This document shows, piece by piece, positions 17,262 through 25,178 of a DNA stretch of 64,000 bases. Source of the DNA: Megasphaera sp. UBA1696 (GTDB lineage: Bacteria > Bacillota > Negativicutes > Veillonellales > Megasphaeraceae); NCBI GenBank assembly GCA_002319965.1, contig DCJQ01000017.1, forward strand, positions 9,996 to 73,995, given 5' to 3'. Each line of letters opens with the position of its first letter. Position 1 is the first letter of the stretch. Under the pieces are notes generated by a model, which ran no database searches, was not told where the DNA came from, and worked only from the letters and a program-made list of their open reading frames with translations. A program made the position numbers and the translations under genes.

Positions 17262-18521
17262 TTAGCGGCGGCGGAGGTTGTCTCCGCCCTTATGGCGCTG
17301 TTTGTGGCGCTTATTTCGAGTCGTTTGATAGGTACTGGCCGGTAACTTGTCGCGATAAGTCTTCTGCCGCTTCGGCGGGGTGCTGCTGGCTTTTACTTTG
17401 ACTTGTCCCGTCAGGGTGTATTTGGTGATCGTCGCTTGGATGTTGTGTTCAATCCGGCGAACCCAATCTACATCAGAACCGGTGGCGAACATGATGGACA
17501 GGCCGTCGCTGCCGGCCCGGCCCGTGCGGCCGATGCGGTGGATGTAGTAGTCGACGTCGTGAGGGACGTCGAAGTTAAAGACGTGGGTAATGCCCTCGAT
17601 ATCGATGCCGCGGGCGGCGATGTCGGTAGCGACCAGAATCTGGGTCTTGGCCTTGGCAAAGTCACGCAGGACCTGGTTGCGTCGGCCTTGGGACATATCG
17701 CCGTGGAGTTCGCCGATGTTGAAGCCCTTGGCAATCAGTTTGCCTGCTAAGAGGGATGTCCGCTCCTTGGTGTTGCAGAAGACGATGGCAAGGTAGGGAT
17801 TCATCTCGGTCAGCATCTGGCATAATTTCGGCAGCTTCTGCTCTTCGGTCATCATGTAGATTCGCTGTTCGATGTTTTCAAGGGCAATGGTATCGCCTTC
17901 GAGAATCTTCAGGACCAAGGGGTTCTGCATGTGTTTTTTGGCCAGGCCCTTGATTTTATCGGGGACGGTTGCCGAGAAAAAGAGGAGCTGCCGGCGTTTC
18001 GGTGTCAGGCTGATGAGGGTATCAACGTCTTCGAGGAATCCTGACTGCAGCATCTGGTCGGCTTCGTCGACGACGACCCGGCGGACCCCGCTGAGGTCAA
18101 GGGAGTTGCGACGGCAGTGGTCGAGGAGCCGCCCCGGTGTACCGATGATGACCTGCGGATGGCGATGGAGTTTTTGAAGCTGATTTTCGATGGTCTTGCC
18201 GCCGATGAGGCTTAAGACGTCGACGTCAAGGGACGGGGCCAAGGTCGCGGCTACGTTGGCGATTTGGCGAGCCAATTCGCGCGTCGGTGCCAAGATGAGG
18301 ACCTGTTCAGCGTGGACTTCGGTCCGAATCTGCTGCAGCGACGGCAAGAGGAAGGCCAGCGTCTTGCCCGTACCGGTTTGAGCCTGAGCCAGTATATCCC
18401 GGCCTTTGAACAGGGCCGGGATGGCTTGTGATTGAACGGCCGTCGGTTCGTCGATTCCCTGCTTGTGGAGAAGCTCGGAAAGGTCCGACGTCAGGCCGAG
18501 AGATTGAAAATTTTTTGTCAT
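17262..18521 (-). CDS. DEAD-box RNA helicase
   Basis: ATP-dependent RNA helicase of about 419 residues. Motifs in order: Q motif region (GIDEPTAVQSQAIP), I AQTGTGKT, Ia APTRELA, Ib TPGRL, II VVDEADQML, III SAT, IV region IVFCNT, V ATDIAARGIDI and VI HRIGRTGRAG. The C-terminal tail is short and basic (KRHKQRHKGGDNLRRR), unlike the long tail of full CshA. The class is CshA/RhlE-like, used in cold adaptation, ribosome assembly or mRNA decay. ATG 18521 has AGAAAGGG upstream. Confidence 0.94.
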   Translation of the reverse strand: MTKNFQSLGLTSDLSELLHKQGIDEPTAVQSQAIPALFKGRDILAQAQTGTGKTLAFLLPSLQQIRTEVHAEQVLILAPTRELARQIANVAATLAPSLDVDVLSLIGGKTIENQLQKLHRHPQVIIGTPGRLLDHCRRNSLDLSGVRRVVVDEADQMLQSGFLEDVDTLISLTPKRRQLLFFSATVPDKIKGLAKKHMQNPLVLKILEGDTIALENIEQRIYMMTEEQKLPKLCQMLTEMNPYLAIVFCNTKERTSLLAGKLIAKGFNIGELHGDMSQGRRNQVLRDFAKAKTQILVATDIAARGIDIEGITHVFNFDVPHDVDYYIHRIGRTGRAGSDGLSIMFATGSDVDWVRRIEHNIQATITKYTLTGQVKVKASSTPPKRQKTYRDKLPASTYQTTRNKRHKQRHKGGDNLRRR

Positions 18522-18669
18522 ATCGTGCCCTTTCTCTATAGGTGCTAACAAAGTGCTTACTAACTATTATTATTACACAAAGCCCTTATTTGCGCAAACT
18601 TTTCTTTCTTTTGGGGATATGGTATACTAAAGTGATTTCGTTTGCATTGTTTTAGGAGGTCTTGCATAA

Positions 18670-19095
18670 ATGAGTTGGTGGCGCGATATTTTGCGGCAGT
18701 CTGTTTTCATGTGTATTTTTATCGTCCTCATTCCCATTGGAGCCTATACGATTCACAGCGGTTCCAGTGCCATTGTGGCCGTCGTCAGTTATCTATTTCT
18801 GTCCCTCGTCGTTCCGACGGCCTACGTCGGAGCGCAAGATGCCGTCTTTGGCAGGGAAAAGGCCCGTATTCGCCGCTGGGGCGTCGTCCTGGTCTGGCTC
18901 ATCATGCTGGCCCTTAAAGTGGCCGTCAAGGTCTATTTGGGCAGTTACTGGAAGGCGGCGCCCTTTTGGGAATGGCCGACCTTCGGTCGTGATCTCGTCT
19001 TTATTCTTGCCATGTATGCCGAAATGAGCTTCATCATGATCTTATCCTATGGCCTGTCTTCTTTGATGCCAGGCCGAAAGGCGGTGGGACGATGA
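18670..19095 (+). CDS. Membrane protein of unknown function (141 aa)
   Basis: Small integral membrane protein with four hydrophobic stretches (about 10-30, 35-55, 75-92 and 112-133). I recognise no family. An AGGAGGTCTTGCATAA ribosome-binding site precedes the ATG. Its stop overlaps the next start by 4 bases, and the next protein is also a membrane protein with a similar opening layout, so the two probably form a complex or act in one pathway. Confidence 0.7.
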   Translation: MSWWRDILRQSVFMCIFIVLIPIGAYTIHSGSSAIVAVVSYLFLSLVVPTAYVGAQDAVFGREKARIRRWGVVLVWLIMLALKVAVKVYLGSYWKAAPFWEWPTFGRDLVFILAMYAEMSFIMILSYGLSSLMPGRKAVGR

Positions 19096-19955
19096 GTATT
19101 GAATGGAAACAGAAGGGGTACGACTGGCTCAGGGCTGTCCTTTGGGCGGCCTGCGGCATCGTGCCGATTCCCTTCGGAGCCTTTGCGTCGGGAAAGCCTT
19201 ATATTGCCGCCGCGTCGATCCTCGTCTTTTTTATCCTGTCCTTTGCCGTCCCCTTGTGGCTCGGCTATCGCCGCCGCAAGGCGGGACGATACGATGACTA
19301 TGCCTCAGCCGGGGCGACTTTCTATGGCGGCGTCGTCGCGCTCATCGTCGCCGTGGGCCTCTTAAACGGTCTGATCGGATCGTCTCTTTGGCAATCCTAT
19401 TGGGGAATGGTATTCTTGTTCACCTTGTGGATGCTTTTGACCATTGCGGCTCAGTACGGTGCTGCGAAAGGTGTTGATTTTTGGCATGCTCGGCTGCGGC
19501 GATACTGGTATTCCCAGTTCCTTGACCCCATCTTATTCAGCCTGCCCCTTCCTTGTGCCGTCCTGGGGATGTTCCTCTTTCCGGCCTTCAGCGATGAGTC
19601 GGCCTCGGTGAGCCTCTTCATCGGCATCATGGCCATCATGGGCTTTTGCTTCTTAGCTATCAGCATCTTCGTCATCGCCACCTTTGCCTTTTATTTCTTC
19701 CCCTATAAGCGTTACGGCTACAGCCGAAAAGAGAAAATCGTCCATCTCCTTTCCATCGTCATCATGGTCCTCCTGTGGGTCATGGTCCAAAATCTCTTGT
19801 TCAATAGTGATATTCAGGTCTTCGGATATATCTTCAAGGCCATGCCGATCCTGCAGAATAACCCCTTGGTCTTCGTGACGCCTTTCCTGTTGTCGTCCCT
19901 GGTCATCATCGGCTGTGTGGCTCTTCGCAATGTCGTCGTCGAAACCTTATCCTGA
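19092..19955 (+). CDS. Membrane protein of unknown function (287 aa)
   Basis: Integral membrane protein with about seven to eight hydrophobic segments. No catalytic motif or family signature is visible. It is translationally coupled to the 141-residue membrane protein upstream (ATGA overlap). A clear terminator follows, so the pair is a stand-alone two-gene unit. Confidence 0.7.
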   Translation: MSIEWKQKGYDWLRAVLWAACGIVPIPFGAFASGKPYIAAASILVFFILSFAVPLWLGYRRRKAGRYDDYASAGATFYGGVVALIVAVGLLNGLIGSSLWQSYWGMVFLFTLWMLLTIAAQYGAAKGVDFWHARLRRYWYSQFLDPILFSLPLPCAVLGMFLFPAFSDESASVSLFIGIMAIMGFCFLAISIFVIATFAFYFFPYKRYGYSRKEKIVHLLSIVIMVLLWVMVQNLLFNSDIQVFGYIFKAMPILQNNPLVFVTPFLLSSLVIIGCVALRNVVVETLS

Positions 19956-19976
19956 AACAACTCTATATAAGATATA

Positions 19977-20021
19977 AACCTCATGAACGAAGCTTTCTTC
20001 GCCTTCATGAGGTTTTTTTTT
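19977..20021 (+). terminator. Intrinsic terminator after the membrane-protein pair
   Basis: Stem AACCTCATGAA/TTCATGAGGTT with an inner CGAAG/CTTCG hairpin, followed by nine T. Confidence 0.9.
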
Positions 20022-20097
20022 GGGGGAAAACTGGCGTACAAGCCTGGAAAAATCATGATATAATGAAGTACAAATCTTATTTAGGAGGTGCAGCCAC

Positions 20098-20949
20098 GTG
20101 AAAACGATTCGACTATTGTACCCGGACTATGTGAGCGGCGGACTGGAGACCTATTATTTTGGCGCCAACCTGATGGCTCATATTTTGCCGGAAAATGAAA
20201 ACCAGCCCCTGATACGCGTGGATATCCTTCCGCCGACAGGCGAAGAAAAGCCGGTCACAGACGGGATATATGGAAAGGCAGAGGTGGTAACGGGCATTTT
20301 AGATGCCATGGGCAAAATCGAAGGCGCACAGCCAGATAAAATCATCACCATCGGCGGAAACTGCATGGTATCTCAGGCTCCGTTTGACTATTTACACGGA
20401 AAGTACGGAAACCTCGGCCTTATCTGGATCGATGCCCATCCCGACGTATCCACGACAAAAGACGGCTACCCCAATGCCCATGCCATGGTGTTAGGCTCGT
20501 TATTAGGGCAGGGGGATGCAGCCTTGTCCTATTTGATGCAGTCGCCAAAGTTTGATCCCAAGGACATCCTCTATATCGGTCTTCAGGACTTACATGACTA
20601 TCAGCGAAATTTTTTGGATGACATGGATGTACAGTATAAAATCCAGACTGAGGAATTTGTCACCGATCAAGACATTCGCGCCTTTGCCGGAAGATTCGAT
20701 CATATCCTGGTTCATTTCGACATCGATGTGTTGGATGAACGGTTTTTCCATGATACCTATTTTGCCAATCCCGACCTCGTTGGAGATGGTTCCGGCGGTG
20801 GAAAAATGACCCTTGAAAAACTGTCAGAGATCCTCCAAACAATCCAGGACTGCTCAGATATTGTCGGTTTTACCATTGCCGAATACCTTCCCTTTGAGGC
20901 CTATCGGCTCCATAAGATGTTTTCCAACATAAAAATCCTTACAGTGTGA
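20098..20949 (+). CDS. Arginase/agmatinase-fold protein with atypical metal site
   Basis: Ureohydrolase-fold protein of 283 residues. The second metal motif WIDAHPD (Asp112, His114, Asp116) and the third, HFDIDVLD (Asp208, Asp210), are intact. The first motif, normally GGDHS, is GGNCMVS here, so Cys89 replaces the His that binds manganese and Asn replaces the Asp. A Cys at this place is seen in a distinct arginase-like group, so activity is possible but the substrate is open. The start is GTG, after TTAGGAGGTGCAGCC. It lies next to PaiA-like and PotE-like genes, which points to arginine, agmatine or polyamine metabolism. Confidence 0.78.
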   Translation: MKTIRLLYPDYVSGGLETYYFGANLMAHILPENENQPLIRVDILPPTGEEKPVTDGIYGKAEVVTGILDAMGKIEGAQPDKIITIGGNCMVSQAPFDYLHGKYGNLGLIWIDAHPDVSTTKDGYPNAHAMVLGSLLGQGDAALSYLMQSPKFDPKDILYIGLQDLHDYQRNFLDDMDVQYKIQTEEFVTDQDIRAFAGRFDHILVHFDIDVLDERFFHDTYFANPDLVGDGSGGGKMTLEKLSEILQTIQDCSDIVGFTIAEYLPFEAYRLHKMFSNIKILTV

Positions 20950-20993
20950 CGACCCGGACGGGACATGAGCTGTCGCAGCGACCTTATAAAGAT

Positions 20994-21036
20994 AACCCTC
21001 ATGAGCAAACGTTCCTTTGATCATGAGGGGTTTTTT
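20994..21036 (+). terminator. Terminator after the arginase-fold gene
   Basis: CCCTCATGA pairs with TCATGAGGG around a 16-base loop, followed by six T. Confidence 0.85.
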
Positions 21037-21071
21037 CGGTTCAAAAATCGATTACGATGCCTTGCGGATTC

Positions 21072-21599
21072 TTAGTGGGCTTGGTCTAAATCTTTTCGCA
21101 TGAGATCGTCTGTCTGCACATCATCTCCCATGACAAAGTGGTGGGTGCTGATTTTATAAAATCCATTGGCTTTGTAGAATTGAAGGGCTTTTTCATTATG
21201 CTCCCAAACGCCGAGCCAGACGTATCTTTTCTTTTTCGCCACGGCCATGGCAATGGCTTGTTCCATCAAATAGTGTCCCAGGCCTTGTCCTTGAAATTCT
21301 CCGGATACATAGATCCTTTCGATCTCCAAGGACTCCGGGTCATGAATATCCGTCTGTGACGGGACTTCATTTATCTTCAGGTAAGCGGCTGCCTTTTCAT
21401 GGCAGTGCAGGATGAAGAACTTTGAATGATTATTTTCCAATTCCCGGCGAAGTTTTTCCCGGTCAAAGGCCCGGTTCAAATATTCTTCCATATTTTTTTC
21501 GGTGTTCGTGGATGCAAATGTCTCGTAATACGTTTGAATCGATAATTTACGAAGTTCATCCAAGTCATCGACAGTACATAATGTTAACGTGATATCCAT
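21072..21599 (-). CDS. PaiA-like spermidine/spermine N-acetyltransferase (GNAT)
   Basis: GNAT acetyltransferase of 175 residues. It matches the Bacillus PaiA pattern along its length: ENMKAYL-like KNMEEYLNRAFDREKL, AAAYLKINE, SLEIERIYVSGEFQGQGLG (acetyl-CoA loop QGQGLG), VWLGVWEHNEKALQFYKANGF and a C-terminal HHFVMGDDVQTDDLM. PaiA acetylates spermidine and spermine to limit polyamine toxicity. ATG 21599 is chosen for its AGGAG site; an upstream ATG has none. The neighbouring PotE-like antiporter supports a polyamine role. Confidence 0.85.
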   Translation of the reverse strand: MDITLTLCTVDDLDELRKLSIQTYYETFASTNTEKNMEEYLNRAFDREKLRRELENNHSKFFILHCHEKAAAYLKINEVPSQTDIHDPESLEIERIYVSGEFQGQGLGHYLMEQAIAMAVAKKKRYVWLGVWEHNEKALQFYKANGFYKISTHHFVMGDDVQTDDLMRKDLDQAH

Positions 21600-21721
21600 C
21601 GTAAATACTCCTATCTGATAGATGATAAGCCTTTCCATGATCGATCAGGGCACGGTCGTCGGTGTTTCAACTACGGTGCAATCTGTGGTCCCGTTTACGG
21701 TCGAGTTTTTGGAAAGGCTAT

Positions 21722-21755
21722 AAAAAAAGGGAGGCCTCTTAAGGTCTCCCTTTTG
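21722..21755 (-). terminator. Terminator after the PotE-like gene
   Basis: A 12-bp stem AAAGGGAGGCCT/AGGTCTCCCTTT with loop CTTA and a T run on the minus strand. It could also slow + strand transcription. Confidence 0.85.
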
Positions 21756-21761
21756 ATCTGT

Positions 21762-23087
21762 TCATTTAATTTCGACGATGGTCTGCTTCATGATCGTGAA
21801 GCGGATGACGTAGACGAGCCAGCCCAGGAAGGCGGCGAAGCTGCCGCTGAGGAAGGTCGTCGCATCGGTCGTTGTCAATGCGTATACGCAGTAGATAATT
21901 GATACGCCTGCTAAGAAAATCGAAGTATTTCGGTTGCAGACTTTATTGGGAATGTTTTCCTTGGTAAGGATCGTCGTCAAGGCCCCGGCGCAGAGAATGT
22001 AGGGGATGACGTTGGTGACGACGGCCAGGTTCGCCAAGAGTTCGAACTGGGCGGCCAAGGTCGGGCTGATCGTCATCAAAGCGAGGACGCTTTGCATGCC
22101 TAAGATGCAGAGCATGCCCTTGACGGGAACGTCAGCACTGGTAACTTTGGCAAAAATCTTGGGGAACAGGCCGCGTTGGGCGCTGGTCTTGAAGACGCGG
22201 GCTAAGGTGAACTGCCACGACAGAAGAGACCCTGCGCAGGAGAATACCATCAGACCCATGACTACTTTGCCGGCCGTATCGCCGAGCATGTAGGAGAAGG
22301 CCAGGCCGAAGGGGGCACTCGATGCCAAGATTTCGGCATTGGGAACGATTCCGGCGATGACATTCGTCGAAGCGACGTAGATGACAGCGACGCTGATGGT
22401 GCTGACGAAGGTCGCAATGGGAACGGATTTTTTCGGGTTTTCAACGGCGTCCATGTTGACGGCTGCCGATTCAAGGCCCAGGAAAGACCACAACGTAAGG
22501 GCAATCGAATTTCCGACGGCATCGCCGAGACCCAGGTCATTGGGATTCCACGATGCGAGCCAGGTTGCCGGGCTGAACCAGTGCCAGCCGATAATAGAAA
22601 TACCGAGAACCGGAATGATAGCGCCCCAGATGGTAATGGCACTCAGCTTGCCCGAATACCGGGAACCGCTGAAGTTGAGGGCCGCTGCAATCCACAATAA
22701 AGCGATCGTATATAGACACGTCTGAATCGGCGTAAAGGTCGTTTCAAGGAAACCTGCGCCGTAACCGACTGCCGTGATGGCAATGGCGACGTTTGCAATT
22801 ACGATGGAAACAGAGTAGGCGTAATTTGCCATAAAATGTCCTATTCGCCCGAAGGCGTATTCGGAGTAACCACCCATACCGCCCGGCTTCGTTGTAAACA
22901 TGCCACATCGGGCAAAGGCCATGGCGAGGGCTAAAGAGCCAAAAGAGGTAATAATCCAAGAAATGATTGAAATAGTACCGACTTCGGCAAGCTTGGTCGG
23001 CAGCATGATGATACCGGCTCCAAGCATGTTGGCAGCAGTGACGAAGGTCAGCTGGACAACAGACATTTTACGACATGTAGTTTTCAT
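21762..23087 (-). CDS. potE: PotE-like putrescine/ornithine antiporter
   Basis: APC-family transporter of 441 residues with about twelve membrane segments. From memory it matches E. coli PotE almost end to end: NMLGAGIIMLPTKLAEVGTI, ISWIITSFGSLALAMAFARCGMF (given in parts), GGMGGYSEYAFG, LWSFLGLESAAVN, STNVIAGIVPNAEI, SWQFTLARVFK and LALMTISPTLAAQF. PotE exchanges putrescine for ornithine, or takes up putrescine with protons. No ornithine decarboxylase lies beside it here. The start has GAAGGACTGATA upstream. Transcribed with, or parallel to, the PaiA-like gene but separated by a terminator. Confidence 0.9.
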   Translation of the reverse strand: MKTTCRKMSVVQLTFVTAANMLGAGIIMLPTKLAEVGTISIISWIITSFGSLALAMAFARCGMFTTKPGGMGGYSEYAFGRIGHFMANYAYSVSIVIANVAIAITAVGYGAGFLETTFTPIQTCLYTIALLWIAAALNFSGSRYSGKLSAITIWGAIIPVLGISIIGWHWFSPATWLASWNPNDLGLGDAVGNSIALTLWSFLGLESAAVNMDAVENPKKSVPIATFVSTISVAVIYVASTNVIAGIVPNAEILASSAPFGLAFSYMLGDTAGKVVMGLMVFSCAGSLLSWQFTLARVFKTSAQRGLFPKIFAKVTSADVPVKGMLCILGMQSVLALMTISPTLAAQFELLANLAVVTNVIPYILCAGALTTILTKENIPNKVCNRNTSIFLAGVSIIYCVYALTTTDATTFLSGSFAAFLGWLVYVIRFTIMKQTIVEIK

Positions 23088-23789
23088 TATCAGTCCTTCT
23101 TTCGTTTAGAATGCGTATACGGCTAGAAATTTTAGCAAGTTAATTCTATCATTTTTGCAGAGAAAATTAAATAGCTTTTTGAAAAATGCTATATGTATTT
23201 AGGGCCCTTTTGATGTCGATTATTCTAAATCTGTATAGAAAATTTTACATAAGGTGATAATAGCCGGGAAGCCCAGGTTTTATCAGCTTTCCCAAGGGGT
23301 TGAAAAAATGGATTTTCAAGAAAAATGAAGCTCTGTTGAGCCTTTGGGAGGTCCTTTGTAAAGGTCCTTTCGAGAGGGTTTTGGTCCTGACTTTTTTTCT
23401 TTTGAAGCGAAGGTTCTTTTTCAAAGAACAAAAATTCACTGAACTTGTCCAGCTTTAAAGACAGGACAAAATCTGTCATCCCCTTCAAAAAGGGAAGGCC
23501 TCCCTCCCATCGAAAGGGGAGGGGCATCTCCCTTGTGGGAATCGCTCGGCTCGTCTCGAAAGGGACGAAAAAAGAGGACTCATCTTTGAGCAAGCCTCAG
23601 AACCATAAGCCAGTAAAAATGAATCCTCTTTGCGACTGGATAAGTATATCAATATTAGGGTCAGGCGTCAATAAGAAATGGGTGTTTTGAGACAAAAAAA
23701 TAATTTTTTTTACGACCGGAAAAAGCATGATAAAAAAGAGTCCCGCACCATCATGCATGCGAGACTCTTTGCAGTTTTTACAAGGGTGA
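23088..23789. other. 700-base intergenic region with repeat-like sequence
   Basis: Between the PotE-like start and the thiolase terminator I find no convincing gene. The first 140 bases are AT-rich and should contain the potE promoter on the minus strand. Bases 23240-23600 contain oligo-purine/pyrimidine blocks (TCCCCTTCAAAAAGGGAAGG, GGGAGGCCTCCCTCCC-like, CGAAAGGGGAGGGGCATCTC). Their only long frame translates to low-complexity Phe/Pro/Lys-rich sequence. This looks like a dispersed intergenic repeat rather than a protein gene, but only one copy is in the window. Confidence 0.5.
23732..23771 (-). terminator. Terminator of the first thiolase
   Basis: A 13-bp stem of the AAAGAGTCTCGCA type, with one wobble pair, followed by a run of T on the minus strand. 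Confidence 0.88.
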
Positions 23790-24971
23790 TTAGTCGATGT
23801 TTTCGACGATGCAGGCCGTACCCTGGCCGCCGCCGATGCACAGCGTAGCCAAGCCGTATTTACCGCCGACTTCTTTCAAGCCGTAGAGCAAGGTTACGAG
23901 GATACGAGCGCCCGATGCGCCAATCGGATGGCCGAGGGCGATAGCGCCGCCGTGGATGTTGACTTTATCCATATCGAAGCCGAGTTCGCGGCAGCAGTAT
24001 ACAGCCTGAGCTGCGAAAGCTTCGTTGGCTTCAACGAGATCCAGGTCTTTAACTTCAAGACCGGCTTTCGCCAAGGCTTTGCGGGACGAAGGAACCGGGC
24101 CGGTACCCATGATGGTCGGATCGACGCCGGCCGATGCATAGCTTACGATTTTAGCCATCGGTTTGAGGCCGAGTTCTTTGGCTTTGTCAGCCGACATGAC
24201 GACGAAAGCAGCAGCGCCGTCGTTGATGCCGGAAGCGTTGCCGGCCGTTACCGTACCGCCCTTTTTGAAGGCCGGTTTCAATTTAGCCAGGCTTTCCATG
24301 GTCGTGCCTTCGCGCGGGAATTCGTCGGTGTCGATGACGACGTCTTTTTTACGCTGATGGACCGTAACCGGAACGATCTGAGATTTGAAAGCGCCGCTCT
24401 TAATAGCTTCGCAGGCTCTTACCTGAGAACGGACGCCCATTTCGTCCTGATCTTCACGGGTAACGCCGAATTTTTCAGCTACGTTTTCAGCCGTGATGCC
24501 CATGTGGTAGTCGTTGAATGCATCCCAGAGGCCGTCTTTGATCATCGTGTCGACGAGGACGCCGTTGCCCATACGGTAGCCGTAACGGCCCTTAGGAACG
24601 GCAAAGGGAGCCATGGACATGTTTTCCATACCGCCGGCTACGATGACGTCAGCGTCACCGGCTTTGATCATCTGAGCTGCCAAGGATACGCAGCGAAGAC
24701 CGGAACCGCAGACTTTATTGACCGTAAGAGCCGGAACTTCGATGGGCATGCCGGCTTTGATCATAGCCTGGCGTGCCGGGTTCTGACCCTGAGCTGCCTG
24801 AAGAACGTTGCCCATGACGACTTCGTCGACGTCTTTGCCTTCGATGCCGGCACGTTTGAGGGCTTCAGCGATAACGACAGCGCCTAATTCAACAGCCGGG
24901 GTATCTTTGAAACCGCCGCCAAATTTGCCGATAGCTGTACGGCAAGCACTTACGATAACTACTTCTTTCAT
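23790..24971 (-). CDS. Acetyl-CoA acetyltransferase (thiolase A)
   Basis: Biosynthetic-type thiolase of 393 residues joining two acetyl-CoA to acetoacetyl-CoA, or cleaving 3-ketoacyl-CoA. The active-site Cys lies in NKVCGSGLR (about residue 89), the catalytic His in GGAIALGHPIGASGAR, and the second Cys in LATLCIGGGQG. NEAFAAQ is intact. ATG 24971 has AGGAGTGATTCC before it, and homologues start MKEVVIVSACRTAIG at this point. In a chain-elongating anaerobe it would open the butyrate/caproate pathway. It lies downstream of a paralogue on the same strand, with a 207-base gap containing a dyad. Confidence 0.95.
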   Translation of the reverse strand: MKEVVIVSACRTAIGKFGGGFKDTPAVELGAVVIAEALKRAGIEGKDVDEVVMGNVLQAAQGQNPARQAMIKAGMPIEVPALTVNKVCGSGLRCVSLAAQMIKAGDADVIVAGGMENMSMAPFAVPKGRYGYRMGNGVLVDTMIKDGLWDAFNDYHMGITAENVAEKFGVTREDQDEMGVRSQVRACEAIKSGAFKSQIVPVTVHQRKKDVVIDTDEFPREGTTMESLAKLKPAFKKGGTVTAGNASGINDGAAAFVVMSADKAKELGLKPMAKIVSYASAGVDPTIMGTGPVPSSRKALAKAGLEVKDLDLVEANEAFAAQAVYCCRELGFDMDKVNIHGGAIALGHPIGASGARILVTLLYGLKEVGGKYGLATLCIGGGQGTACIVENID

Positions 24972-25102
24972 TGGAATCACTCCTTGAGATTTTTTTACGT
25001 ATGAAATAGATGAGACGCATCGGTATGAGGCGAATGCGCCGCGAAAAGCATCATCATAATGATGATACCAGATAATGATATAATACACCCTCCAAAAGGA
25101 AA

Positions 25103-25140
25103 TGTATAGACCACGTTCAGAAAATTACGTAGTCTATACA
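25103..25140. promoter_or_regulatory. Inverted repeat between the two thiolase genes
   Basis: TGTATAGACCACGT (25103-25116) faces ACGTAGTCTATACA (25127-25140): a 14-bp dyad with one wobble mismatch and a 10-base centre. No strong T run follows, so it may be an operator or an mRNA hairpin rather than a plain terminator. Confidence 0.6.
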
Positions 25141-25178
25141 TTTGATTGCTTACTATTTAGGGAATAGGGGGTAAAAAC

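Noticed and set aside
23225..23593. 122-codon minus-strand reading frame
   Set aside because: Low-complexity Phe/Pro/Lys composition, no ribosome-binding site, and repeat-like DNA; treated as non-coding.
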